Source of the DNA: JACJXW01 sp964418125
GTDB lineage: Bacteria; Bacteroidota; Bacteroidia; Chitinophagales; Saprospiraceae
Length of the DNA stretch: 64,000 nucleotides
Assembly (NCBI GenBank): GCA_964418125.1
Contig: CAYQKY010000017.1
Coordinates: forward strand, 21,513 to 85,512
Reading direction: 5' to 3'
The notes beneath the pieces were generated by a model. The model made no database searches. It had not been told where the DNA came from and saw nothing but the letters and a program-made list of their open reading frames with translations. Shown here piece after piece: positions 8,111-17,326 of this stretch. Each line of letters opens with the position of its first letter. Positions within the stretch are counted from its first letter, which is position 1. The position numbers were made by a program, and so were the translations under genes.

Positions 8111-9310
8111 CTACTTTCCGGCCTCATAAATAGCATCCAACAGGCTATCCTCCCCCTTGGTGTCATTGCTCAGTTGCCAGAACATGATTCCCCCCAGTTT
8201 TTGCCTGATCACATACTCCGTTTTCAGCCTTACGGAAGCCGTGTCATCGTAAGAGATGAAAATGCTGTCGGCAGCGTTGTACAGATAAGGCGCTTTGGCC
8301 ACGGGGTCCCAGTATCTTTGATAGCCGTTTTTATCTTCAAACTCGTCCCTGACGCGGGCGTAGGGGCACCAGCCGATGTGCGGCCCATCGTTGGGCTGGT
8401 ACAGGCCGTTGTTTTGGGGTGGAACGCCCTTCCAGGCGCGCCCGTAGAAGGCGGCGCCTACCACCATCTGTTCCGGCCGGACGCCCAGGCCTTTGCAATA
8501 GGCGACGATCTTTTCCACCGAGCCGGGGCCGGGCACAGGGCCGCCGGCAGCCGCTTGTTCTTCCCGCCGCCGGAACATCTCCTCCACCGGGTAGCCTTTT
8601 ACATCTTCCCTTTTTATCCATCCCAAAGGGGTATGGTGGCCGGTGTAGGGGGTGCCTCCAACAAACTGGTCGTAGGTCATGATGTTCATGTAATCGGCGT
8701 ATTTCATGACTTCCTCCACCTCGATGTGATCGTAGTACCGTTCCCAGCCGGCGGAGGCGAAGGTGAGGGTTTGGGGCCGCTCCAGGGTATTCAGTTGTTC
8801 CCGCAGGGCCTTCATCAGGAGGGTGAAATTCTGTTTGTCCTCCGGCCGGTATTTGCAATCTTCGGCGGGCAGGCCCGGGTATTCCCAGTCGATGTCGATG
8901 CCGTCGAGCCGGTAGTCTTCGATGAAAGCGATAGCGCTATTGACAAATTTTTGCCGGCTTTCCTCAGTCAGGGCCATATCCGAGAACCCGTCCGCCCCCC
9001 AGCCGCCGCAGGCGATCATGACCTTGAGGTGGGGGTGGTTTTCCTTCTGAGCAACGAGCAGGCGGAGTTTCTCTCCGTATTCTTCATTCCGGAATTTCAT
9101 TTCCCCGTCGATCACCTTGGTGAAGGAGAAAATGATGTGGGTCAGTTGATCCAGGGGGAGTTTTTCCGGCTGGTAGTCCCGTTCCGGGACGTAATAGGCC
9201 AGGATGGGCAGGGCGCTTTTCTCTGGCCCGGAAGCCGGGTTCATTTTCTGGCTGCAGGAGAAGGAGGCCAGCAATAGCAGGGAAACGGTGAATAATTCCT
9301 TCGGGCTCAT
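8111..9310 (-). CDS. Glycoside hydrolase family 18 (chitinase-like) lipoprotein
   Basis: 399 residues. A lipoprotein signal LLLLASFSCSQ places the lipidated cysteine at about residue 19. The GH18 signature DGIDIDWEYPG (the DxxDxDxE motif, with glutamate as the acid/base) is near residue 135. KVMIACGGWGADG matches the SxGG strand-3 motif, although the serine position reads Ala-Cys. Later MTYDQFVGG and GAAFYGRAW are typical of the barrel. GH18 enzymes cleave chitin or related GlcNAc polymers, and some only bind glycans. The intact catalytic glutamate favours activity. It is probably anchored in the outer membrane. It stands alone on this strand, ending in the shared word repeat at 7981-8110. 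Confidence 0.88.
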   Translation of the reverse strand: MSPKELFTVSLLLLASFSCSQKMNPASGPEKSALPILAYYVPERDYQPEKLPLDQLTHIIFSFTKVIDGEMKFRNEEYGEKLRLLVAQKENHPHLKVMIACGGWGADGFSDMALTEESRQKFVNSAIAFIEDYRLDGIDIDWEYPGLPAEDCKYRPEDKQNFTLLMKALREQLNTLERPQTLTFASAGWERYYDHIEVEEVMKYADYMNIMTYDQFVGGTPYTGHHTPLGWIKREDVKGYPVEEMFRRREEQAAAGGPVPGPGSVEKIVAYCKGLGVRPEQMVVGAAFYGRAWKGVPPQNNGLYQPNDGPHIGWCPYARVRDEFEDKNGYQRYWDPVAKAPYLYNAADSIFISYDDTASVRLKTEYVIRQKLGGIMFWQLSNDTKGEDSLLDAIYEAGK

Positions 9311-9359
9311 TTTGGTTGTGGTTTATGTTAAAGAACAGCAGTTGGAGCGGGTACATCTC

Positions 9360-12300
9360 TTACTCCAGGAGCACGAACCCCGCCCAGTAGTAGGGCGCCC
9401 AGCCTTCTTCTTTCATTTGGCGCTGAGCGTCGAGCAAGGCATCGTGGAGCGGCATTTTATCTTCCAGCCATTTTTCGTAGAACACTGTCATCAACCGGGT
9501 GGTTTGCAGGTCGGGCACTTTCCAGAGGCTGAGGATGAGGCGCCGGGCGCCGGCGATCCGGAAGGCGCGCTGCAGCCCGTAGACGCCCTCGTTGGCCACG
9601 ATGTCGCCCAGGCCGGTCTCGCAGGCCGAGAGCACCACCAGCTCAGTATTGGAAAGGTCCATCCGGCTGATCTCGTAGGCGGTCAGTATGCCGTCCTCGC
9701 AGCCCTCCAGGGGAGGGTTTCCCTGCCAGGCGTGGTTGCCCCCGGCCAGGATGAGGCCGGAGCGGATGAGGGGGTGGCCGCTGAGCTTGAAAGGCGAGCG
9801 GGGGACGCTACCCTCCGACAGTTGCTCGATGCCGGCCGTTTCCGGGTCCGGGAAGAAGAACCCATGGGTGGCCAGATGCAGGATACCGGGGGATGGCTCG
9901 TTCTGGCCTATTCGCCGGAAAACTTCTTCAGTAGCATCATACTCTGCATGAATGACGGAATTGATGCCCTTGCTGCTCAGGATCTTTTCCAGCGCAGCGA
10001 CTTCCCGGGCGGCGCCGGGCAGGTAAGCCCATTGTTCACCCCGCAGGGTAGTGTCCTCATTCTCGAAACGCAGTTCCCCTCTGGAGGCGACGGTTTCGGA
10101 GCCCGGCAGTGCTTCAATAGCCCGGATGAGGGCGGTGCTGTCCATATCGTAGCGGATGCCGCCGAAGAGCAGGGCGTCCTTGCGATCACTGGAGGGGGAG
10201 TTGGGGATGGCCAGTTGGCGAGAGCTGTTTAGGCGCACCAGTTCAAAGCGTTCGGCCAGCAGGAGGCCTTCTTCATCGGCGATAGCGCCGAGGTTAATGC
10301 GATGCAGCAGGCCGGCGGGGGAGTAATAAACAACCTGGGCGCCATCGAGGGCGGCTTCCAGGGGCTTCCACAGGAGGCGGTAGAGCGAGGCTTTTTCCAG
10401 GGGCGCTCCACCCCAACCGGGGAAATAGAGGTTGTTGATGTCGTTTTGCCTGCCGGTTCCTCCTGTCTGGAGCAGGGCATTCAGCTCCTTTTCTTCACAG
10501 AGGGGCGCCCATTGGGGCAGGGCCTGGCCGGGGCGCAGCAGGAGGGCCGCGTAGAACGTGCTGTCGCTGAGCAGGCCATAGTTCTGGCGGTAGCTGATGA
10601 ACTCGACCGCTGCGCCATCGGGAGGCAGCGCTTGCTGCACTTCCTGCCAGCTGGCCTGCCGGGCGGCGTCGCCGAACCCGGCGGTTGTACTGGCAAGCAT
10701 TCGCTCCAGTTCGTTGATCTGGTTTTCCAGTGCTTTGGTTCCCTTGCGTTCAGGGATGGGGAGGGTGTACTGCCGGGCCAGCTGCCGGTGGAAGGCCGAA
10801 AGCTGCTCGAACTGCCGCCTGGCGGTGGAGTCGGTGTTCACGAGCCTGCGCATACGCTGCGCCTCATAGAGCAGGAAGCCCTTATAGAAAAGGCTGTTGT
10901 CATAACACAACGCTGCCAGGCCGGGGCGGTTGACGGCCTCCTCGGCAGTTATAGACAGCAGGATATTCTGATAATTGTGGAAGGTGGAAATGTAGGCGGC
11001 CAACTCGCTTTCCGAGAGGTAGCGGGTGGCCTGCTCCAGCTGTTGGCGCTGGATGCGGCTGGCTTCGGTGAGCGCCGCTTCGGCCTCTTCCGGGCGTTCT
11101 GTTTTGCTGCGGCACAACCCCAGGCTGATCAGGTTGACGGCAATGTGGGGGTGGCCCGCGCCCAGGGATTCTTCCCAGGCCCGGTTGGCCTCCAGATACA
11201 GGGACTCCGCTTTGGCGTACTGGTTGAGCTTTACGTTCAGGTTGCCCAGGTTGCTCAGGCTTTGAGCGTAATGGGGGTGCGCCTTGCCCAATAATTCCTC
11301 CCGCATGGACAGGGCCCGCAGGTGCTCTTCCAGCGCGGCGGCGTGGTTACCCATCTTTTCCAGTACCAGGGCCAGGTTGTTGATGCTGGTCGCTGTATTG
11401 GGGTGGGGGCCGCCGATGAGCTTTGTCCGGATATCAATAGATTCCCGGAAGTATTGTTCGGCTTCCCGGAGCTTCCCGGTGTGGTAATACAACAATCCCA
11501 GATTGTTGGCCACCCCGGCGTAGTAAAAATTATCCCTCCCCATGTTGTTTTCTACAATTGCTTTCGACCGGAGGTAGCATTCTTCAGATCTGGCATACCT
11601 GCCGGTATTGTCATAGAGGAACCCCAGGTTGAACAGGCTGCCGGCAAATTGAATGTGGTTCTCTCCGTACTGTTCTTTCACCAGGGCGTTGGACACCAGG
11701 AGGTGCGGTTCGCATTCCATGTAGCGGCCCGCCTGAACGTAGAGGACGCCCAGGTTATTCTGGATAATGGTGTACAGTTTGTCTTCTTTGGAAAACTTTT
11801 CTTCAACGATGGACAATGCCTCCAGCAGGATGCGTTCGGCTTTCTCATACTGCCCGGTTCCTTCGTACAGGATGCCCTGAAATACCAACCCCCTGACGTA
11901 GAGCCGGTGGGCTTGCCCAAGGGCGCGCCTGGCGATATCCACCGCATTTTGGAGGACGGGCTCAGCCTGCTCATAGTCGCCCATTTCGGTGTAATTGGAG
12001 CCCAGGATCAGCAGGGCCTGGAGATAATCCTCATGTCCTTCTCCCAGCAGGGACAGGCGGAGGGCTGCCGCTTCGGACAGGTGTTGTTCGGCAAGGACAT
12101 GATCGCCGCTTTCACTGCTTATCCTGCCCAGCGTGTAAAGGCAGTCGGCGTATAAAGTCGTGTTCTTGCCGGCCTTTTCCTCCACTTTTTGCTTCGTGGA
12201 TCGTGCCAGGGCCTGAGCTTGTTCAAAGCTTCCAATATCGAGCAGGCTGTCGCAGGTAGCCAGAGCGCTGCCCACCCCGGCGCTGATGGTTTCTGTTGTT

Positions 12301-12362
12301 GTGGTTTGGGCCGGCGCAAGGAGAGGACAAAGGGCCAGCCAGGCCAGAAGGTATTTCTTCAT
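9360..12362 (-). CDS. CHAT-domain protein with tetratricopeptide repeats, exported
   Basis: 1000 residues from ATG 12362 (MKKYLLAWLALCPLLAPAQ, a signal peptide); an upstream in-frame ATG adds nine residues and is less likely. Residues about 60-440 are TPR repeats of the 42-residue type (LGxxxxxxGxYxxAExxxxxA). The last 300 residues form a CHAT domain, a caspase-like fold, with the catalytic-type histidine in HLATHGFFF and cysteine in SACETGLG. CHAT proteases act in signalling and defence; many secreted Bacteroidota forms have no known substrate. In this phylum they often accompany ECF sigma factors, and such an operon lies 2.5 kb away on the same strand (14904-17872). Confidence 0.88.
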   Translation of the reverse strand: MKKYLLAWLALCPLLAPAQTTTTETISAGVGSALATCDSLLDIGSFEQAQALARSTKQKVEEKAGKNTTLYADCLYTLGRISSESGDHVLAEQHLSEAAALRLSLLGEGHEDYLQALLILGSNYTEMGDYEQAEPVLQNAVDIARRALGQAHRLYVRGLVFQGILYEGTGQYEKAERILLEALSIVEEKFSKEDKLYTIIQNNLGVLYVQAGRYMECEPHLLVSNALVKEQYGENHIQFAGSLFNLGFLYDNTGRYARSEECYLRSKAIVENNMGRDNFYYAGVANNLGLLYYHTGKLREAEQYFRESIDIRTKLIGGPHPNTATSINNLALVLEKMGNHAAALEEHLRALSMREELLGKAHPHYAQSLSNLGNLNVKLNQYAKAESLYLEANRAWEESLGAGHPHIAVNLISLGLCRSKTERPEEAEAALTEASRIQRQQLEQATRYLSESELAAYISTFHNYQNILLSITAEEAVNRPGLAALCYDNSLFYKGFLLYEAQRMRRLVNTDSTARRQFEQLSAFHRQLARQYTLPIPERKGTKALENQINELERMLASTTAGFGDAARQASWQEVQQALPPDGAAVEFISYRQNYGLLSDSTFYAALLLRPGQALPQWAPLCEEKELNALLQTGGTGRQNDINNLYFPGWGGAPLEKASLYRLLWKPLEAALDGAQVVYYSPAGLLHRINLGAIADEEGLLLAERFELVRLNSSRQLAIPNSPSSDRKDALLFGGIRYDMDSTALIRAIEALPGSETVASRGELRFENEDTTLRGEQWAYLPGAAREVAALEKILSSKGINSVIHAEYDATEEVFRRIGQNEPSPGILHLATHGFFFPDPETAGIEQLSEGSVPRSPFKLSGHPLIRSGLILAGGNHAWQGNPPLEGCEDGILTAYEISRMDLSNTELVVLSACETGLGDIVANEGVYGLQRAFRIAGARRLILSLWKVPDLQTTRLMTVFYEKWLEDKMPLHDALLDAQRQMKEEGWAPYYWAGFVLLE

Positions 12363-12478
12363 TGCATGTTTTTCTAAAAAAAAGGCCAAATGCTGATAAC
12401 CTTAGTGCCAAAAGAGGATACATGGGCATAAGGGTAAAAAACAAGCCCTTCATTTTTTTACAAAAATAGTTAACTCAA

Positions 12479-14173
12479 ATGAAATCACTGATCAGCACCT
12501 TTCTTTTCGTGTTTTTTTGCGTTCAGCTCCTCCTGGCCCAGGAAGTCCAGGAGTTTTCTTTCAGCCGGGAGATCAAAGGCGTGGAGTTCGAAAGCGCCTC
12601 CATTATGAAATACGTTTTGCAGCCGGACAAGGTGACAATCTACCTGGAGCTTGGCAGGACCGGCGCCGTGCAAAGCAAAATGGGCCCCGTCTGGTCAGGC
12701 GGCGCCGACCCCACAGAGATCAAGGCGCTGGGTATTCTGGAATTGTCGAAAAGCCTGGAGTTGCAGCAGGAAGAACTGGTTTTCATCAAGCCGGACGGCA
12801 TCATCGCCAAGCAGTACAAGCTGCTGAAAGAACCGGGAAAAGTGATAAGCGGGGACAAGAACGTCATGGCCACTCAGGACGATTGCATGAGCATCGGCGA
12901 TATTGTCGGTAAATATCCGGAACTGGTGGAGGAGGAGGAAGGCGCAGCCGTTCCGCTGCCCCGGGAATATTACGACAACTCCATCGATTACGGAGGCCTG
13001 GCGATGAAAGTAAAGGGCTTTAACTCCCGGATGTACCGCCTCAAGCCCGAAGGGGCCAAGAGGAGCCTGTTCGCACAGCTCACGAACGAGCAGTACGATG
13101 AGATCAAATCTACCTACGACTGGGACCCCTACCGGGGAGGAGATAAAAAGAACTACTGGATGCAGCGTTCCGCTTCCGTTTGCGACCCCCAAACGGGAAT
13201 GGTCTACGCCCACAATGGGCTGATGCGGGTAGGTGAAGACCGGGGCAGGAGTATGGAGATGATACAGGAAGTGGTGGCCTACGACAAGAGCGGCAAGGAA
13301 GTCAACCGCACCGAGATCAGCTTCGATGTGCCGCACGATGTGGAGCTGCGCCAATTGTTCTACACCGACACGCCGGATAACCTCTATACCATCGACGGCA
13401 TCGTTCACGTCTACCGCCAGAATTATGGCTTCGGCTACAAGAAGCTCAATCCCGACCCCGACCCTCTCTTCCGCCGGTTGTACTTCTGGGATGCACAGGG
13501 CAAAGAGGTGGCTAACGCCGATTTTGCCGTGCCGGCCGAAGACACCCGCCTGATACAGGCCTTTGCCAACGGCAATAAACTGAGCCTGCTGGCGGGCGAC
13601 AGCAAAGGGGGCGCCTGGCATACCTACCACTTTGCCGGCGGCCGGCTGAGCGGCCCGGAGAACGCAGGCGCGCTGGCCGGGGGAATCGCCTTTACGCCCG
13701 TTGAGCTGGCGTCTTTCTCCTGGGAGCCCGTCAAAAAGATCACCCGGCCCGATGGCGCCCAAACGATGATCTACCACCTGAAAAAAGAGGTGAAAGAAGC
13801 GGATAAAACCTATACGCCCTCTCAGGGGTATCTCATCTTTAATGTCGGCCCGGAAGGGAAGATTGCCAGGGTGCAGCACCTCCAACGCTCCGATAATGCG
13901 CTGCCCATAAGCAAAACGGGCATCCGGGTTTACCCCGGCGAGGGCTACTTCACCCTGATCACCAGCGACCCGATACAGGGCGACAAGGGGAATATGCTGG
14001 AGGTCAACATCCTGAAAGTAAACGCCAATACCCTGGAGAAAACACCGGTACACAGCATGGTGGCGGCCGGCGAAAGCCTCTCTGTAGAACGCCTCTCCGG
14101 GCCCAATGATATTATTATCTTTACCACCAGCCCCGATGGGGAAACGTACAAGCTGGCCCGGCTGTCGTTGTAG
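12479..14173 (+). CDS. Exported protein of unknown function
   Basis: 564 residues with a signal peptide (MKSLISTFLFVFFCVQLLLA|QEV). I do not recognise a family. The protein is soluble after the leader, rich in charged and aromatic residues, and the middle third (about 230-420) has repeated short strands with Asp-Gly turns, suggesting a beta-rich, possibly propeller-like, fold. It is divergent from the CHAT gene, with 116 bases between the two start codons, so they may share a regulatory region. No T9SS tail is seen, so it is probably periplasmic. Confidence 0.6.
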   Translation: MKSLISTFLFVFFCVQLLLAQEVQEFSFSREIKGVEFESASIMKYVLQPDKVTIYLELGRTGAVQSKMGPVWSGGADPTEIKALGILELSKSLELQQEELVFIKPDGIIAKQYKLLKEPGKVISGDKNVMATQDDCMSIGDIVGKYPELVEEEEGAAVPLPREYYDNSIDYGGLAMKVKGFNSRMYRLKPEGAKRSLFAQLTNEQYDEIKSTYDWDPYRGGDKKNYWMQRSASVCDPQTGMVYAHNGLMRVGEDRGRSMEMIQEVVAYDKSGKEVNRTEISFDVPHDVELRQLFYTDTPDNLYTIDGIVHVYRQNYGFGYKKLNPDPDPLFRRLYFWDAQGKEVANADFAVPAEDTRLIQAFANGNKLSLLAGDSKGGAWHTYHFAGGRLSGPENAGALAGGIAFTPVELASFSWEPVKKITRPDGAQTMIYHLKKEVKEADKTYTPSQGYLIFNVGPEGKIARVQHLQRSDNALPISKTGIRVYPGEGYFTLITSDPIQGDKGNMLEVNILKVNANTLEKTPVHSMVAAGESLSVERLSGPNDIIIFTTSPDGETYKLARLSL

Positions 14174-14270
14174 CTCTTTGTTAAATAACGTCAGTTCGGG
14201 ATGCATTCGAGAATAATATATAGTCTCAAAACCCTGATTTTGTTGATCGTTGTTGGTTGCCTGTTGGCCG

Positions 14271-14301
14271 TTGTCAGTTCCCGGGAACAAACAACTGACA
14301 A
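14271..14301. repeat. GTTG-word inverted repeat
   Basis: TTGTCAGTT (14271-14279) pairs exactly with AACTGACAA (14293-14301). Further GTTG words fill 14241-14270 and complementary CAAC words follow to 14312. The order GGTTGCCTG, CCSGG, ACAAACAAC is shared with the element at 22004-22070. Confidence 0.65.
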
Positions 14302-14305
14302 CTAG

Positions 14306-14800
14306 CAACAAGTAACTGGCCTAATTATTGAAACGGATATTACCAACCTCGACAGCCTGAAGCAGATTACTTCCATAGGCGGCTATTTGGCCATTTATGC
14401 CAATCCCGGGTTGGAGAGCCTGGCCGGGTTGGGAAGCCTGGATTCCATCGGCCGGGACCTTTACATTTATGGGAATGGTTCTTTATCCAGCCTTCACGGC
14501 CTGGAAAACCTAAGGTATGCCGGTGGAGAGCTTCGATTAACGGACAACACGGCCCTGTCCGGCCTGTCTTCATTCGGGCAATTGGATTCGCTGGCCGGAA
14601 GCATCCTCATCTCGGGGCACCCGCAACTGGCCAGCCTGTCCTCTTTGAGTAACCTCACCGCTATAAGGGGGGCTCTTCAAATTAACCAACTCGACGCTCT
14701 GCATAGCCTGGAAGGCCTGGAAAAGATAGATCCTGGTACGATCACCGAACTGATCATCACCGATTCCCCGAACCCTAAAAAATGGATAGACATTCATTGA
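14306..14800 (+). pseudogene. 5'-truncated leucine-rich (receptor L-like) gene remnant
   Basis: The frame following the TAG at 14303 reads LIIETDITNLDSLKQITSIG from 14321, then repeats such as NPGLESLAGLGSLDSIGRDL and SLSSLHGLENL. This is the leucine-rich pattern of secreted receptor-L-domain proteins common in marine Bacteroidota. About 160 residues remain. There is no ATG, signal peptide or leading part: the homology begins nine bases after the GTTG/CAAC inverted repeat. A TTG at 14387 could start a shorter product, but it would lack an export signal. It ends at TGA 14798 without a T9SS tail. I read it as a decayed fragment; an expressed small protein is less likely. Confidence 0.6.
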
Positions 14801-14903
14801 AATGAGGAAATGCTTTCCCGGCGCACTAGTCCATTAGAACCTGCAAGTATTCCACGAGGCGCCCGCTCCCACTGCATTTCTATGCATTCCCACATAGATC
14901 GCT

Positions 14904-16466
14904 TTAATCCATCCTCCGATGCCGCACCCAGCGGACGATCTCTTCCACCTCTCCCTGCCGGCCGGCTTTCACGATCAGCCCATGGTGGCTGGAACGGATA
15001 TACGGGCCGTTCGGGCTTGCTACGACATTGTAGAAGAGTTGCCGGCCCGGTGAGGAGCTGTCTCCGGCGAGGTTCACCGGCGGCAGCCCCTTCCCTTTCC
15101 ATCGCAGGAGGGTTACGATCGGCCCGGCGGCATCCCGGAAGGAGAGATCAACCTGGGCGCCCTTTCCGGAACTGGTGAGCCTTATGCCATTTTGAGGGGC
15201 CAGCAGCAGGGGCGGGCGGCTGTCGGCGGCGCCCGGTTCCAGCGCTCTGCCTTGGCTCACGATGGATTCGGGAAGCCGGAAAGGCGGGGGTGGGCTGTAA
15301 GAGAAGGCCTGGCCTTTTAAGGCATCGAGGTTGAACTGTGCCTGCAGGGCGCACAGTGCGTCGGATGCCCCCAGCAACCGGCGAAAAACGGTTTCCGCCT
15401 CCCTTCTGCTTCCCTTCAGGGCGCAACTGACGCCATAGGCCATTTGCAGGTTTTCCGCTTCCGTATTCCGGGCGGGGTTGAACCGCCGGCCCTTTAGAAA
15501 AGCGAGGGCTTGCTCCGGCTGTCCCAGCAGGTTGAAGGCGCAGGCCATATTGCCCACTGCCGGCAGGTAGCCCTTATCTCTTTCCAGCGCTTGCTGAAAA
15601 TAAGTCAGCGCATTTTGCAGCTGCCGCCTGCGTTGAGTTTTTTCTGCTTCCGTCAGACTTTCCTGCCCTCTTTGGCGTTCCAGTTCCCGGAGCAGGCTAA
15701 GCCCCTCCAGTTCCAGGGGGGGCGCAAAGACATCGGTAGCCTCGTCGTAGTACTGAAGGGCTTGCAGCACCTGCAAAGCCCCCAGGTTGTTGTAGATGTC
15801 CCGCCCCTGATAATACTCCAGCAGGAAAGTATAGCAGGCGGAAGCCAGCTCGTAGTGTTCCAGAACCGTCAGGTAATTGGCGGCTTCGAATACCTCGGCC
15901 AGCCGGTGCGACAGGGCCAGCACTTCCCGGGTACTGTTGCTGCGTTCTTCAAAAGAAGGGTAGCCGGGTATTGCTTTACCCCAAAGGCCGTAGGCTTTGT
16001 AAATGCGCTCCAGAATACCGGGAAGGACGCCTTCGACCCGGTAGCCGGCCAGGTAGGCGGTAAAGGCGCCCTGTATATCGGCGGCCTTCTCGCGGCGGTT
16101 GGAGTCGTTGTCCTGGATGCCATAGGCCAGAAAGTTGGTGTTCCGCCCTTCCGTTCCTGCCTGGAGCGCATGGGCCAGTTCGTGGGCCAGGATAAAAGCC
16201 AGGGCGTTCAGCGAATCTCCGCCCATTTCGGTGCAGAGCCGGTAGGCCTTTTCGTCCAGTACGATCTGATGGCGGGCAGGGTAATACGCCGCCACCTTTT
16301 TATTTTCCCCCGAAATGGAAAGCACCGGGATGGGCCTGTCGGTTCTGCCGGCCTGCTGATATAGCTGGAGCAGCACCATTTCAGCCACGGCCCTGGCGGG
16401 CTTGCTGTCAGCGTCTGGCGCCACCCAAAGCAGAAACAAAACCAGGTTGAGGACTGCTATTTGCAT
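14904..16466 (-). CDS. Metallopeptidase with C-terminal TPR repeats (M48-like)
   Basis: 520 residues with a short hydrophobic leader (MQIAVLNLVLFLLWVAPDA). ILAHELAHALQAG near residues 111-123 carries the HExxH zinc motif, and REKAADIQGAF about 30 residues later gives the ExxxD third-ligand motif of M48-type peptidases. From residue 190 to about 400 TPR-like helices appear (ALTYFQQALERDKGYLPAVG). The C-terminal 120 residues are not recognised. It starts 19 bases after the stop of the anti-sigma-like gene and forms a three-gene operon with it and the ECF sigma factor. A role in processing envelope signals for that sigma factor is inference. Confidence 0.72.
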   Translation of the reverse strand: MQIAVLNLVLFLLWVAPDADSKPARAVAEMVLLQLYQQAGRTDRPIPVLSISGENKKVAAYYPARHQIVLDEKAYRLCTEMGGDSLNALAFILAHELAHALQAGTEGRNTNFLAYGIQDNDSNRREKAADIQGAFTAYLAGYRVEGVLPGILERIYKAYGLWGKAIPGYPSFEERSNSTREVLALSHRLAEVFEAANYLTVLEHYELASACYTFLLEYYQGRDIYNNLGALQVLQALQYYDEATDVFAPPLELEGLSLLRELERQRGQESLTEAEKTQRRRQLQNALTYFQQALERDKGYLPAVGNMACAFNLLGQPEQALAFLKGRRFNPARNTEAENLQMAYGVSCALKGSRREAETVFRRLLGASDALCALQAQFNLDALKGQAFSYSPPPPFRLPESIVSQGRALEPGAADSRPPLLLAPQNGIRLTSSGKGAQVDLSFRDAAGPIVTLLRWKGKGLPPVNLAGDSSSPGRQLFYNVVASPNGPYIRSSHHGLIVKAGRQGEVEEIVRWVRHRRMD

Positions 16467-16485
16467 TGGCCTGATGGTTCTTTAA

Positions 16486-17289
16486 TCAATCCTTTTCCAT
16501 TTTCTCCAGCAATCGCCGGGCTTCTGCCTGCCGGCCGGAATTGTCCTTATCCGCCAGTTGCCGGAGTATCCGGCGGGCCTCTTTCCAATTGCCTTCTGTT
16601 TGCAGGTAAGCTAGCGCGAGGTACCATTGCGCGTCATCCGCCATGGTGAAGTTATCCTGCCGGGCGAGGGCGTAAAGCCGCCCGGCCGCACTTTCGAATT
16701 TCGACAAAGACATCTCGGCCAGGGCCAGGTAAAAACGGGCGGTATCGTTTTGTGGATTGGCATTCAGGAAGCCTTCCAGAGCATTGGCGGCCTGCGGATA
16801 ACGGCCGTCCCGGTAGAGGGCCAGGGCTTCCCGCAGGCTATCTTCCCGGTTCATCTCCGGAGTGAAACCTACGGAGGTAAGCTCCCCGATAATCTCCTCC
16901 ACTTTTGTCGTTTCCGGGCGGAAGTGCTCGCGGAAAGCGAGCGCCGGGCCGGAGGAGGCGGGCCTTACCGCCAGCCACCAGATGCCGAAACACAACGCCA
17001 CAACGGCTGCGGCCAGGCCGGCGCGCAGCGCCACCCTTCGCCCGGAAGGGCGGCGGGCCTTTGTAAAGAAACCCTGAGCCTCCAACTGGCGGTGCACCTG
17101 TCCGATGTCTTCCTTCACCTGGTCGTCAAAGGATCGCTCCAGCGCTTCCAGCAGCTGTTGTTCCCTGAGGACGGCTTGCCTCAACTCCTCGTTCTTTTCC
17201 ATATCCGCTTCAAAGGCCTGCCGTTCGGCAGGGCTCATTTCCCCGGAAAGGTACCGATGGGCCTTTTCAATGTTGACATCATCCTCCAT
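16486..17289 (-). CDS. Membrane-anchored anti-sigma-like protein with periplasmic TPR
   Basis: 267 residues. The N-terminal 75 residues (HRYLSGEMSPAERQAFEADM) resemble the cytoplasmic helical domain of Bacteroidota anti-sigma factors. One transmembrane segment follows at about residues 87-106 (ALRAGLAAAVVALCFGIWWL), and then a periplasmic region with TPR-like helices (ALALYRDGRYPQAANALEGF). There is no zinc-binding HxxxCxxC motif. It lies 37 bases downstream of the sigma-factor gene and 19 bases upstream of the metallopeptidase gene on the same strand. It probably holds the sigma factor at the membrane; this is inferred from topology and position. Confidence 0.7.
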   Translation of the reverse strand: MEDDVNIEKAHRYLSGEMSPAERQAFEADMEKNEELRQAVLREQQLLEALERSFDDQVKEDIGQVHRQLEAQGFFTKARRPSGRRVALRAGLAAAVVALCFGIWWLAVRPASSGPALAFREHFRPETTKVEEIIGELTSVGFTPEMNREDSLREALALYRDGRYPQAANALEGFLNANPQNDTARFYLALAEMSLSKFESAAGRLYALARQDNFTMADDAQWYLALAYLQTEGNWKEARRILRQLADKDNSGRQAEARRLLEKMEKD

Positions 17290-17326
17290 ATAGTATTGAG
17301 TAGAATAGTAAAGTATTCCGGAAACC

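Noticed and set aside
12695..14311. 538-residue open frame on the minus strand opposite the exported protein
   Set aside because: Shadow frame with no recognisable motif; the plus-strand frame has a signal peptide and a normal start.
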